Origin: Lachnospira rogosae
GTDB lineage: Bacteria; Bacillota; Clostridia; Lachnospirales; Lachnospiraceae
NCBI RefSeq assembly: GCF_040096455.1
Contig: NZ_JBBMER010000009.1
Coordinates: forward strand, 1-64,000
DNA: 64,000 nt
Direction of reading: 5' to 3'
Shown here: positions 46,458 through 55,568 of the stretch, piece after piece
Layout: the number at the start of each line of letters is the position of its first letter
Position numbering within the stretch: position 1 is the first letter of the stretch
Notes under the pieces: model-generated
Told to the model about the DNA's origin: nothing
The model's input: only the letters and a program-made list of their open reading frames with translations
Databases searched by the model: none
Made by a program: the position numbers and the translations under genes

Positions 46458-46505
46458 AAAAACTGCCGCTTTATGATTAACATAAAGTGGCAGTTTTATT
46501 TTTTT
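46458..46505 (+). terminator. Terminator after the pectate lyase
   Basis: AAAACTGCCGCTTTATG pairs with CATAAAGTGGCAGTTTT, followed by a T-rich run. Confidence 0.9.
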
Positions 46506-46583
46506 ATAGATTTTTTGATTCTTATGTGATAAAATTTAGTCTGAAAAAGTGAATTGAAACTATAATAAAAGAGGTGTTATGCG

Positions 46584-46868
46584 ATGAGTGAAGTTTCAAC
46601 AATGGAAAGAGTAATTCGTTCTGATGTATCAATGGAAGAATGTAAGAAGATAGAGAAGGTTCTTAGAAAGAACAATATTTCATATTTTGAAAGATGGAAG
46701 TTACATACAGGACTTCTTAGATTTCTTAATAATGATAAGAATGCCAAATGTGATATTTTAGTTCATATGGATTCCTTTGAGAGAGCTAAAGCACTGCTTG
46801 CGGCAGGAGGCGTTATGGACGAATCAGTCAGTGAACATAAGGATTCAAAGAACTCTAAGAATAAATAA
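46584..46868 (+). CDS. Hypothetical small protein, possibly DUF2007-like
   Basis: This 94-residue protein has a fold suggestive of small signal-transducing/DUF2007-type proteins (KKIEKVLRKNNISYFERWKLH...CDILVHMDSFERAKALLAAGG) and a charged C-terminal tail. GAGGTG precedes the ATG at 46584. No operon partner is apparent; a 130-bp AT-rich gap with repeated AATAATTGATAAT-like sequence follows. Function is unknown. Confidence 0.55.
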   Translation: MSEVSTMERVIRSDVSMEECKKIEKVLRKNNISYFERWKLHTGLLRFLNNDKNAKCDILVHMDSFERAKALLAAGGVMDESVSEHKDSKNSKNK

Positions 46869-46999
46869 TTGTTAAGAATAAATGATTGATAGTAATAAGT
46901 AATTGTGAATAATCAATAATTGATAATAATCAATAATTATTTATGAATGATTGAACGAGAACAGAATACATATAGGTCAGGAATGGAGAATACTATATA

Positions 47000-48151
47000 A
47001 TGAGAAAGAGCATAGTGAAAAATGCTTTAAAAAAGAAATCAGCTGTTATTATAGCTGTCATTATAAGTGTGTTGTTTGTATCGGGGTGTGGGAAATCATC
47101 AGGTGTAAGCAATAATGATGTATTAGATACAAGCGAGGTTTCAACACGGGAAGAAACAACAGTTGATACACACCCGTTTGACATAACAATGACGTTTACA
47201 GGTGATATTAACATTGCGGAGGGTGAGCCGACAACTAAAGAACTTGATAAGAATAACGGAGATATTACTAAATGTATATCGCCAGAGCTTATAAAGTATA
47301 TGAAAGATGCAGATATTACATTGGTTAATAACGAATTCTGCTACAGTGACAGAGGTGCACCTCTTGCTAATAAAATGTGGACATTCAGAGCTGGTCCAGA
47401 GAGAGCAAAGGTGCTTAATGCACTTGGAGTAGATGTTGCACAGCTTGCTAATAATCACGTATATGATTATGGACAGGAGGCAATGTATGATACATTTTCT
47501 GCTTTAGAAGCAGTTGGAATTCCGTATGTTGGAGCTGGAAGAACGCTTGAAGAAGCAATGAAACCATATTATACAGAAGTTGACGGTAAGAAGATAGCTA
47601 TTGTGGCAGCTTCAAGAGCTGAAAAGTATAAGATGACACCACAGGCTACAGATACTACGCCAGGAATACTCAGATGTTATGATACGGAGTTATTTGTCCA
47701 GACGATTAAAGAGGCCAGAGCTAATGCAGATTATGTAGTTGCGGTTGTCCACTGGGGTACTGAGCATACAACTGTGCTTGAGGACGTTCAGAGGTCTAGC
47801 GCAAGGGAATATATAGATGCAGGAGCAGATGTTATCATCGGCGGTCACAGCCATTGCCTTCAGGGTATAGAGTATTATGAGGATAAACCTATATTCTATA
47901 GTCTTGGTAATTTCTGGTTCGATGAATATAATGTTGATACAATGCTCGTTAATATCAGAATAAGTGGCAATGATTATGGTGATAAAATTGATGTATCAGT
48001 AGTGCCAGCTGTTCAGGACGGTACATTACAGGGCTGTGTGACACATATATGCACACAGGAAGAAGATAAAAGCAGAATATTCAGCCTTCTTAATAAGGTG
48101 AGTATTAATGCAAATGTGGCAGATGACGGAACAGTTACGCAGGTGAAATAG
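47000..48151 (+). CDS. CapA-family lipoprotein (PGA_cap metallophosphatase fold)
   Basis: This 383-residue exported protein carries a lipobox (VLFVSGC, Cys about 30), so it is anchored outside the membrane. The body matches CapA/PgsA-like proteins: MTFTGDINIAEGEP, a metallophosphoesterase-like LVNNEFCYSDRG, LANNHVYDYGQEAMYDTF, VVAVVHWGTEHTTVL, DVIIGGHSHCLQGIEYYEDKPIFYSLGNF. CapA proteins are linked to poly-gamma-glutamate capsule synthesis, but no pgs/cap partners are here, so the substrate is unknown. Confidence 0.88.
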   Translation: MRKSIVKNALKKKSAVIIAVIISVLFVSGCGKSSGVSNNDVLDTSEVSTREETTVDTHPFDITMTFTGDINIAEGEPTTKELDKNNGDITKCISPELIKYMKDADITLVNNEFCYSDRGAPLANKMWTFRAGPERAKVLNALGVDVAQLANNHVYDYGQEAMYDTFSALEAVGIPYVGAGRTLEEAMKPYYTEVDGKKIAIVAASRAEKYKMTPQATDTTPGILRCYDTELFVQTIKEARANADYVVAVVHWGTEHTTVLEDVQRSSAREYIDAGADVIIGGHSHCLQGIEYYEDKPIFYSLGNFWFDEYNVDTMLVNIRISGNDYGDKIDVSVVPAVQDGTLQGCVTHICTQEEDKSRIFSLLNKVSINANVADDGTVTQVK

Positions 48152-48253
48152 GTCTGTTGGCATAACGGATGGTATATGGCTTGAGTGGCGGCTCGTATCA
48201 GGGGCTTACGCCAGAATATTTAATTGGATATTGTTATAAAACAGATTGCAAAG

Positions 48254-48386
48254 AAAACCGCGGTTATTATCAAAAGTCAGGTACTTTGAGCACGCCGGTA
48301 CTTAGGTGCTGTATTTTAGCACCTTAGTATCCGCTGCGTGCGAGAGTAGCGAGAGCGTGCCTGACGTTGATGATAACCGCGATTTT
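48254..48386. terminator. 133-bp compound hairpin between convergent genes
   Basis: The outer arms, AAAA plus CGCGGTTATTATCA on the left and TGATGATAACCGCG plus TTTT on the right, form a long stem. Next inward GTCAGG/CCTGAC, GCACGC/GCGTGC, and a 13-bp TACTTAGGTGCT/AGCACCTTAGTA hairpin are stacked. A- and T-runs at its ends suit a bidirectional terminator for the CapA-like and GltD-like genes. The size is unusual and the centre could be an inserted repeat. The rest of 48152-48475 holds nothing else recognisable. Confidence 0.7.
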
Positions 48387-48475
48387 ATTTACTGTCGTCT
48401 GTTAGTTATTACTGTTATTTAGCTAAAGCATTTATTAGTGTCATATATTGAATGACTATCGTGAAGCAATGTGTA

Positions 48476-49711
48476 TTAGTCTGTAGTATCTTTAAGCGAC
48501 TGCATATATTCATGCATAGATTCTGCAACAATCTTACTATGTGCCACAGCCTCTACAACAGTTCTTGCCCCATTAACGACATCACCAGATGCGAATATTC
48601 CCGGGCGTGATGTATGACCTGTTTCGTCAGCTTCAAGAAGACCACGTTTATTGGCATTTAAGCCTTTAGTGCTGTTGACAAGTCTTGTCATTGGTCCCTG
48701 GCTTATTGAGATAATAACGCTGTCTGATTCATATAATGTGTCGCTTCCATCTACATCAGTGAATGAGCCATCTTCATTTTCTATTACATCTCTGAATATT
48801 ACGCCGTTATCTTTAATCTCAACTGGTCGTTTGTTATATTCAAATTCAACACCTTCAAGAGTGGCGTAGCTGAATTCGTACTGGCTGGCAGCTACTTCTT
48901 TAGTGATAGAGAAGCAGGTTAGCCTGCGGACACCTTTTCTTATCGCTGTTCTTGCAACGTCCATAGCAGCATTACCAGCACCGATTACGATTACACGTTC
49001 TCCAAGCTTATAGCTGTCGGGGTTGTTAAGATAGTTAATTCCAAAGTGGACATTTCCAAATGTCTCGCCCTTTATGTGAAGTGTGTTAGGATTCCATACG
49101 CCAGTTCCTACGAATATAGACTTATAACCATCACGGAATAAATCTTCAATAGTTATTGCACTTCCTATAAGAGTATTAGGACGTACCTTGATACCCTTTA
49201 ATTCAAGATGGCGGTATTCGATATCGTCAAGAACTGATTTGGGAAGACGAAATTCAGGAATACCATATCTTAAGACACCGCCAATTTTGTCCTTGCCCTC
49301 AAATATAGTTACCTGATAGCCATATCTTGCCAGGATAATAGCGATTGTAATTCCAGCAGGACCTGAACCGATAATAGCTACACGCATACCATTAGATGGC
49401 TTAGGACCTTCTGTCATTTTGTTAGCATATGTAGTTGAGATATAATTCTCTATTGTTGAAAAATGTACAGGTGCTCCCTTACGTCCAAGAACACAATGCC
49501 CCTCGCATTGGTTTTCGTGGTTACAGACAAGACTGCATACAGTTGTAAGAGGATTATTTTCAAAAAGCATTTTACCTGCTTCATCAAGCTTGTTCTCTTT
49601 GAGTAACTTAATTGCCAGTGGAATGTTGGTGCTTATAGGGCAGCCTTTCTGACACTGTGGAACTTTGCATTGAAGACAACGATTGGCTTCATCCATAACA
49701 TGTAATGCCAT
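48476..49711 (-). CDS. GltD-like NAD(P)-dependent oxidoreductase
   Basis: The 411-residue flavoprotein resembles the glutamate synthase small subunit and the NfnL/SudA family. The N-terminus has a cysteine-rich [4Fe-4S] region (CLQCKVPQCQKGC...CSLVCNHENQCEGHC, about 12-72). FAD binding is at VAIIGSGPAGITIAIILARYG (about 110-130) and NAD(P) binding at VIVIGAGNAAMDVARTAIRKG (about 240-260). The C-terminal GIFASGDVVNGARTVVEAVAHSK fits the family. It stands alone, without a glutamate synthase large subunit, so glutamate synthesis cannot be assumed. Confidence 0.88.
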   Translation of the reverse strand: MALHVMDEANRCLQCKVPQCQKGCPISTNIPLAIKLLKENKLDEAGKMLFENNPLTTVCSLVCNHENQCEGHCVLGRKGAPVHFSTIENYISTTYANKMTEGPKPSNGMRVAIIGSGPAGITIAIILARYGYQVTIFEGKDKIGGVLRYGIPEFRLPKSVLDDIEYRHLELKGIKVRPNTLIGSAITIEDLFRDGYKSIFVGTGVWNPNTLHIKGETFGNVHFGINYLNNPDSYKLGERVIVIGAGNAAMDVARTAIRKGVRRLTCFSITKEVAASQYEFSYATLEGVEFEYNKRPVEIKDNGVIFRDVIENEDGSFTDVDGSDTLYESDSVIISISQGPMTRLVNSTKGLNANKRGLLEADETGHTSRPGIFASGDVVNGARTVVEAVAHSKIVAESMHEYMQSLKDTTD

Positions 49712-49745
49712 ATATACCTGCTTTCTGCGCTAGTGCGCCATATAA

Positions 49746-49803
49746 TAATAACCAGAATATATAGTCAGCAGGAAATGTTAGTGCCAACTAATATTCTGGT
49801 TAT
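49746..49803. other. Hairpin between the DUF2752 gene and the GltD-like gene
   Basis: ATAACCAGAATAT is repeated as the perfect inverse ATATTCTGGTTAT with a loop of about 30 nt. It lies just upstream of the GltD-like gene and after the DUF2752 gene on the minus strand. It may end the first transcript or act in the leader of the second. Confidence 0.5.
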
Positions 49804-49853
49804 ATTCTAGCATATGTGATTGCTTATTAAAAGAATAGATAATCTTTTCACAA

Positions 49854-50360
49854 TTATTTGAAGATATTTCTGAATAATCTAACCAATATTGATTGTGAAG
49901 GTGCTAATGTGACTATAGTATCTGTGGTATTTAACATTCGTAGTACATACACGGCGATAAATAGCACCGCAGATAATATAAAGATACAATTCAACAGGCG
50001 GCTTAACCTGACGGAAGGCTTAATACGTCTGGTATTAACTATATATACGATAACACTTATTAATAGCACTGGAAGTGTAAGGACAAGAGGGTGATAATTA
50101 AGTGCAGCGTGTGTATCACCGTGAAGAATTGCAAGCACAGCTCTCGTCATACCGCAGGCTGGGCAGGAAATGCCTGTTATGAATTTAATAGGACAGCCAA
50201 TATGGGTAAAATAGAGTAGTATAATAATAAGGAAGAAACAGGCTGATAATTTGAAAATGTTCCAGTAAGAAGATGTTCTGATGTTATGCCAGCGTATTGA
50301 TGATTTAACAGGGTGTGAGCCGGCAGTTGTATTGTGCTGTGGGTTCAATGAATGTTTCAT
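49854..50360 (-). CDS. DUF2752-type membrane protein
   Basis: This 168-residue protein has three predicted TM helices. The DUF2752 hallmark is the segment ISCPACGMTRAVLAILHGDTHAALNYHPLVL. The function is unknown. The frame extends upstream to a TTG at 50435, but that adds a low-complexity N-terminus, so the ATG at 50360 is used here; both have weak ribosome binding sites. Confidence 0.75.
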   Translation of the reverse strand: MKHSLNPQHNTTAGSHPVKSSIRWHNIRTSSYWNIFKLSACFFLIIILLYFTHIGCPIKFITGISCPACGMTRAVLAILHGDTHAALNYHPLVLTLPVLLISVIVYIVNTRRIKPSVRLSRLLNCIFILSAVLFIAVYVLRMLNTTDTIVTLAPSQSILVRLFRNIFK

Positions 50361-50686
50361 ATTCTTAATAAAATCCTTAATATTAATAAAATTCTTAATA
50401 TAATAAGTTACATTGTTAGAAATTATAATTGCCAATTATAGGTGCAAGTTAATTAATAAATATATAACAAATAGTGAAAAATATTACATATACACCTTGA
50501 TAATAACGATAAGTTATATATTTTAATAAATTTTTAATTTTTGTGCATTTTACTCTATACAATTGTATTTTTAATGTATTTTCTTCTTATTATATAACAT
50601 AATGGTATGTCTGCATACATTTTTTATATATGTTATAAATGATAAAACATAAAGAATTCTATGTAAAATATTAAAAAATAAATAAA

Positions 50687-50699
50687 TGACCGATGGTCA
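50687..50699. promoter_or_regulatory. TetR-type operator-like palindrome
   Basis: TGACCGATGGTCA is a perfect palindrome with a 3-bp centre, of the kind bound by AcrR/TetR-family repressors. It lies about 290 bp upstream of atpB in a very AT-rich gap (50361-50978) that shows no gene. No regulator gene is adjacent. Confidence 0.4.
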
Positions 50700-50978
50700 G
50701 TATTGCTTGATATTCCTTAATTGTACTAACTTTTATACATAATAAATGCTGTATCATAAAGTCAGATAATACATATATTTTTATGTAATATTAGAAAATT
50801 ATCATATCCATAATTAATTGAGATAACAAGTTAATGTACTAATATACATACATAGATTTGTATAATATGTTAAGATTAAAAAGTTAAGATTGTTAAAAAT
50901 TAATTTATTTGCTTTACATTTCCATAAAATGGGTATAAACTTCGCAGTGAGAAAAAGAAAGGATAAGGAGATGGTTTT

Positions 50979-51665
50979 TTGAATGATTTAGCACAGAATC
51001 TTATTGAAGAGCTTCAATGTGAGACCGTCTTTACGATTCCTATTTTGGGTGGAATACCAGTATCTGAGGCAGTTGTGGTCACATGGATCATTATGGCAGT
51101 CCTGGTTGTAGTTTCATTTATACTGACCCGAAATCTTAAGGTGGATCATATAAGTAAAAGACAGGCTGTTGCTGAAAGCATAGTTACAGGTCTTATGAAG
51201 ATGGTTCAAGGAATGGTTGGCGAGAAGGGTAAGGCTTATGTGCCGTATCTTACAACAGTTATGTTATATATTGGTGTTTCCAATATTATCGGACTGTTTG
51301 GATTTAAGTCCCCAACAAAGGACTTAAGAGTAACGGTAGCACTGGCACTTATGAGTATTATTCTTATTGAAGCTGCTGGTATCTATCACAAGGGTGTTAA
51401 GCGTTGGTTACACGGCTTTGTTGAGCCGGTTGCAATCGTAACACCAATTAACATTCTCGAAGTTGTTACAAAGCCACTTTCACTTTGTATGCGACTTTTC
51501 GGTAATGTATTAGGAGCTTTCGTTATTATGGAGCTTCTGAAAATGATACTTCCGGTAGGACTTCCGGTTGTGTTCAGTCTGTACTTCGATATATTTGATG
51601 GTTTACTTCAGGCATACGTATTTGTATTCCTTACATCATTGTATATTGATGAGATTACAGAATAA
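50979..51665 (+). CDS. atpB: F1Fo ATP synthase subunit a
   Basis: Subunit a forms the two half-channels for protons next to the c-ring. The 228-residue membrane protein has 5-6 TM helices and the essential arginine in SLCMRLFGNVLGAFVIMELL, with the conserved C-terminal LQAYVFVFLTSLYIDE. It is the first gene of the atp operon. The TTG start has GGAG 8-11 nt upstream. No atpI gene precedes it. Confidence 0.95.
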   Translation: MNDLAQNLIEELQCETVFTIPILGGIPVSEAVVVTWIIMAVLVVVSFILTRNLKVDHISKRQAVAESIVTGLMKMVQGMVGEKGKAYVPYLTTVMLYIGVSNIIGLFGFKSPTKDLRVTVALALMSIILIEAAGIYHKGVKRWLHGFVEPVAIVTPINILEVVTKPLSLCMRLFGNVLGAFVIMELLKMILPVGLPVVFSLYFDIFDGLLQAYVFVFLTSLYIDEITE

Positions 51666-51738
51666 TTAATTAAGAAAGCTTGTTGTGTAGGCAGATAGCC
51701 TATATATGAGTATATGTTAAGAAAAAGGAGATAAGATT

Positions 51739-51966
51739 ATGAGTGGAACAATTATAGCTATTGGCGCAGGTATCGCCGTATTAGGTTCATTTGGTGCAGG
51801 TATTGGTATTGGTATAGCAACTGGTAGAGCTTCAGAAGCTGTTGCAAGACAGCCAGAGGCAGAAGGTAAGATTACAAAGACACTTATTCTTGGTAGTGCG
51901 TTGGCAGAGGCTACTGCTATTTACGGTTTCGTTATCGCCCTTATGATTATCGTTATGCTTGCTTAA
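51739..51966 (+). CDS. atpE: F1Fo ATP synthase subunit c
   Basis: This 75-residue, two-helix c-ring subunit has the loop ARQPEA and the ion-binding Glu57 in GSALAEATAIYGF. The Na+-type ligands are absent: the helix-1 Gln is Ile here (GAGIGIGIATG) and Ser after the Glu is Ala, so proton coupling is predicted. It has a strong AAGGAG 8-13 nt before the ATG. Confidence 0.96.
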   Translation: MSGTIIAIGAGIAVLGSFGAGIGIGIATGRASEAVARQPEAEGKITKTLILGSALAEATAIYGFVIALMIIVMLA

Positions 51967-52040
51967 GCATAATAAAAGCCTGCTTTGGCAGACAAATATA
52001 AAGATAACAAGAAAAGATTAAAGGAAAGGCAGGGAATAAG

Positions 52041-52523
52041 ATGCTCCAGTTAGATGTTTGGAATGTTTTATTTACAGTTATTAACCTTTTAATTCTCTTT
52101 GTGCTTATGAGAATATTCTTATATAAGCCAGTTCAGAAGATTATTGCAGCAAGACAGGCAGAGGCCGATAAGCAGTTTGACGAGGCTGCGGCTAAGCAGA
52201 GCGAAGCAGAAGAACTTAAGACTAAGTATGAAGCAGTTTTAAGTGATGCTGAAAATGAGAAGAAAAAGGTTGTTGCTGAGGCGAGAAAGACTGCTGATGA
52301 AGAATATCAGCGTATCGTAACAGATGCACACAAGACAGCTTCACAGATTAAAGATGACGCCGAGGCTGAGGCAATAAGCCAGAAAGAACAGATATTAAAG
52401 AAAGCAGAAAAAGAAATTGCAGATATGGTTGTAGATGCAGCAGCTAAGGTTGTCGGAAGCAATAGTGCCGATACTAATGCAGCACTTTATGACACATTTT
52501 TGAATAAAGCAGGTGATAAATAG
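52041..52523 (+). CDS. atpF: F1Fo ATP synthase subunit b
   Basis: The 160-residue peripheral-stalk protein has one N-terminal TM helix (VWNVLFTVINLLILFVLMRIF) and a long charged coiled coil (YKPVQKIIAARQAEADKQFDE onward). Its TAG stop overlaps the GTG start of the fused delta-alpha gene (TAGTG at 52521-52525), coupling translation of the stalk subunits. Confidence 0.95.
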   Translation: MLQLDVWNVLFTVINLLILFVLMRIFLYKPVQKIIAARQAEADKQFDEAAAKQSEAEELKTKYEAVLSDAENEKKKVVAEARKTADEEYQRIVTDAHKTASQIKDDAEAEAISQKEQILKKAEKEIADMVVDAAAKVVGSNSADTNAALYDTFLNKAGDK

Positions 52524-54541
52524 TGATACAGACAGCAATTGATTATGCAAAAGAATTACATAAAGCTGGAATGACACACGAAGAATTATCTTCGGTGAAA
52601 GATATATTTGATGTTGTACCACAGGTTAAGGAAGAACTTAATGATCCTACGGTATCACTTGAAAAGAAGCATCTTGTGATTCAGAAAGTATTTTCTAAAA
52701 ATGTAAGAAACTTCTTACAGCTTTTATGTGATAATAATGATGTTAATTTATTTGAAGAAGTATATAAAGCTTTAACAGAACTTGAAAAGACACCAGAACA
52801 GAAGGAAAGTTCAGCAGTCCTTACATATGTTGAAGCGCCATCTGATGAGCAGCTTGCAGGTATTAAGAAGTTCATTGAGAAAGAATTCCATAATCCTGAT
52901 ATTAAGCTTGAGATGGTTAAAGATCCATCTCTTAAGAGTGGATTTGTATTAAAGGTTGGCTCTAAAGAGTATGACTGGAGTGAGAAAGCACGTATTGACC
53001 AGTTAAAGAGCAGTATTGCCAAGGCGGTTGGCACAGGCTCGGCTACAGCAAGTGAGAAAGGTATTCTTTCAATCCTTGAAGCTAATATCGAAGATTTTCA
53101 GCTTGAAGTTAAGGATAAAGAGATTGGTGTAGTTAACTGGGTTGGTGATGGTATTGCCAATGTTGATGGAATTGACCACGCTTTTTATGGTGAAATCGTT
53201 ATATTCGACAGCGGTGTAAAAGGTATGGTTCAGGATGTCAGACGTGATGAAGTCGGCGTTATTCTTTTTGGTAGTGATATTGAAGTTAAAGAGGGCAGTA
53301 AGGTTGTCCGTACAGGAAAGATGGCTGGTGTTCCAGTTGGTGAAGGTTTCCTTGGAAGAATTGTTGATGCACTTGGTTCACCTATTGATGACAAGGGTGA
53401 TATCCAGGCAGATGGCTACAGACCAGTGGAGTGCGAAGCACCTGGTATTACAGAGCGTAAGTCAGTATCAGTACCTATGGAGACTGGACTTCTTTCTATT
53501 GATTCAATGTTCCCTATAGGACGTGGACAAAGAGAGCTTATTATTGGTGACCGTCAGACAGGTAAGACAGCTATCGCAACAGATACAATTATTAACCAGA
53601 AGGGTAAAGGCGTTATCTGTATATATGTCGCTATTGGACAGAAAGCTTCTACAATAGCCAAGCTTGTTAATACATTAAAGACAGCAGGTGCTATGGATTA
53701 TACAACTATTGTATCAGCTACAGCAGCAGATCCAGCACCATTACAGTATATTGCCCCATATGCAGGTACAGCTATGGCTGAATACTTTATGCACAATGGC
53801 AAAGATGTACTTATTATATATGATGATCTTTCAAAGCACGCGGTTGCATATAGAGCAATATCACTTCTGCTTGAGCGTTCACCAGGACGTGAAGCTTACC
53901 CAGGTGATGTATTCTATCTTCATTCAAGACTTCTTGAAAGATCAAGCCGTCTTTCACCAGAAGCAGGTGGTGGTTCAATAACAGCACTTCCTATTATAGA
54001 GACACAGGCAGGCGACCTTTCAGCATATATACCAACCAATGTAATATCTATTACAGATGGTCAGATATTCCTTGAAAGTGAGTTATTCTTCTCAGGCCAA
54101 AGACCAGCCGTTAACGTAGGTCTTTCTGTATCCCGTGTTGGTGGTGCAGCACAGACTAAGGCTATGAAGAAGGCAGCAGGAAGTATCCGTATTGATCTGG
54201 CACAGTACAGAGAGATGGAAGTGTTCACACAGTTCTCATCAGATCTTGATGAAAGTACTAAGAATCAGTTACAGCACGGACGTGCACTTATGGAACTTCT
54301 TAAACAGCCGGTTAGCCACCCATTCAGTATGGCTGAACAGGTTATTATATTAGTTTCAGCTAATGCACATATTTTTAGTGATGTTGAACTTGCGGATATT
54401 AAGACATTTAGAAAAGAAATGCTTACATTCTTTAAAGAACAACATTCAGATATTATTAATACAATTGAGTCCACTAAAGATCTCACAGATGAGACTAAGG
54501 AAGCAATTATAGAGGCTGCTAAGGAATTTAAGAATAAGTAA
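52523..54541 (+). CDS. atpHA: F1Fo ATP synthase fused delta-alpha subunit
   Basis: This 672-residue ORF joins two subunits that are separate in most bacteria. Residues 1-166 are subunit delta/OSCP: AIDYAKELHKAG at the start, FSKNVRNFLQLLCDNN, and the C-terminal KDPSLKSGFVLKVGSKEYDWSEKARIDQLKSS. Residues about 167-179 (A/G/S/T/E-rich) look like a linker. Residues 180-672 are subunit alpha, starting GILSILEANI and continuing VVNWVGDGIANVDGI, Walker A GDRQTGKT (342-349), IYDDLSKHAVAYRAIS, the SYDSR-like ALPIIETQAGDLSAYIPTNVISITDGQ, and a normal C-terminus. No in-frame ATG, GTG or TTG with a ribosome binding site lies near the junction, so alpha cannot obviously be made on its own. GTG start overlapping atpF stop. 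Confidence 0.93.
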   Translation: MIQTAIDYAKELHKAGMTHEELSSVKDIFDVVPQVKEELNDPTVSLEKKHLVIQKVFSKNVRNFLQLLCDNNDVNLFEEVYKALTELEKTPEQKESSAVLTYVEAPSDEQLAGIKKFIEKEFHNPDIKLEMVKDPSLKSGFVLKVGSKEYDWSEKARIDQLKSSIAKAVGTGSATASEKGILSILEANIEDFQLEVKDKEIGVVNWVGDGIANVDGIDHAFYGEIVIFDSGVKGMVQDVRRDEVGVILFGSDIEVKEGSKVVRTGKMAGVPVGEGFLGRIVDALGSPIDDKGDIQADGYRPVECEAPGITERKSVSVPMETGLLSIDSMFPIGRGQRELIIGDRQTGKTAIATDTIINQKGKGVICIYVAIGQKASTIAKLVNTLKTAGAMDYTTIVSATAADPAPLQYIAPYAGTAMAEYFMHNGKDVLIIYDDLSKHAVAYRAISLLLERSPGREAYPGDVFYLHSRLLERSSRLSPEAGGGSITALPIIETQAGDLSAYIPTNVISITDGQIFLESELFFSGQRPAVNVGLSVSRVGGAAQTKAMKKAAGSIRIDLAQYREMEVFTQFSSDLDESTKNQLQHGRALMELLKQPVSHPFSMAEQVIILVSANAHIFSDVELADIKTFRKEMLTFFKEQHSDIINTIESTKDLTDETKEAIIEAAKEFKNK

Positions 54542-54576
54542 TATTAATAAAAATGTGTGGAAATGGAGGATAAGCT

Positions 54577-55536
54577 ATGGCGAATACTAAAGAAATTCAA
54601 AGCAGAATAAATAGTATTCATGATACAATGAAAATCACCAAAGCTATGTATATGATGTCCTCAGTTAAACTTAGAAAAGCCAGACAGAAGCTTGAGGATA
54701 CAGAGCCTTACTTCTATGGATTGCAGGATCAGATAAAGAGTATTTTGTATCATTTTCCTACTATGCAGCATCTTTTCTTTGATAATAGAAATAGTGATAT
54801 GCACGAGCAGATAAAGAAAAAAGCATTTATCGTCATAAGTGGTGATAAAGGAATGGCTGGTGCATATAACCATAATGTATTAAAGGAAGCCAAGAGATTG
54901 TGCGATGAGTCACAGGAATACAAGATATTTGCAATAGGAGAAACTGGCAGACAGTATTTTACTTCACTTGGTTATAATGTTGAGGAGTCATTCAGATTTT
55001 CAGCTAATAATCCATCAGTTCACAGAGCCAGAGTTATAACAGAAGACATAGTTGAGCGTTATAAAGAGGAAGAAATGGACGAGGTGTATATTGTGTATAC
55101 ACGAATGGAACGAGGAATGAAAGAAGAGGTCGAGGTTGAACAGTTACTTCCTCTTAAGACCAATCAGTTCATTAAGGAAGAGTTAGTTGATAATGTAAAA
55201 AAGGGTAAAAGTAATGGTACTCTTGAAGATTTTGAAGGCTCAGATGATTATTTTGTAATATATCCGTCACCAAAGGTTGTTCTTAATGATCTTGCATACA
55301 ATTATGTAACAGGATTCATATATGGAGCACTTGTTGAGGGCTTTGCGACAGAAGAAAATGCACGAATGGTTGCTATGCAGGCAGCTACAGATAATGCAGA
55401 AGCTATGCTTAAGGAATTATCAATTGAGTATAACAGACTTCGTCAGGCAGCTATAACACAGGAGATTACTGAGGTTATAGGTGGTGCTAAGGCTCTTAAG
55501 AAGAAAAAGATGAAGAAAGCAAAGGCGGGAAAATAG
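54577..55536 (+). CDS. atpG: F1Fo ATP synthase subunit gamma
   Basis: Gamma is the rotating central shaft. The N-terminal coiled-coil helix (IQSRINSIHDTMKITKAMYMMSSVKLRKARQKLE) and C-terminal helix (MVAMQAATDNAEAMLKELSIEYNRLRQAAITQEITEVIGGAKAL) are conserved. At 319 residues it is about 25-30 longer than common bacterial gamma. The extra length appears to lie in the middle (about 195-230, KKGKSNGTLEDFEGSDDYFV) and a Lys-rich tail. Confidence 0.95.
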   Translation: MANTKEIQSRINSIHDTMKITKAMYMMSSVKLRKARQKLEDTEPYFYGLQDQIKSILYHFPTMQHLFFDNRNSDMHEQIKKKAFIVISGDKGMAGAYNHNVLKEAKRLCDESQEYKIFAIGETGRQYFTSLGYNVEESFRFSANNPSVHRARVITEDIVERYKEEEMDEVYIVYTRMERGMKEEVEVEQLLPLKTNQFIKEELVDNVKKGKSNGTLEDFEGSDDYFVIYPSPKVVLNDLAYNYVTGFIYGALVEGFATEENARMVAMQAATDNAEAMLKELSIEYNRLRQAAITQEITEVIGGAKALKKKKMKKAKAGK

Positions 55537-55568
55537 CCGCAAGATATAGCAGAAAGAGGTGAATTCAG

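Noticed and set aside
50361..50435. Longer DUF2752 protein starting from TTG at 50435
   Set aside because: It adds an Asn/Ile-rich N-terminus with no ribosome binding site; the ATG at 50360 is simpler, though also weak.
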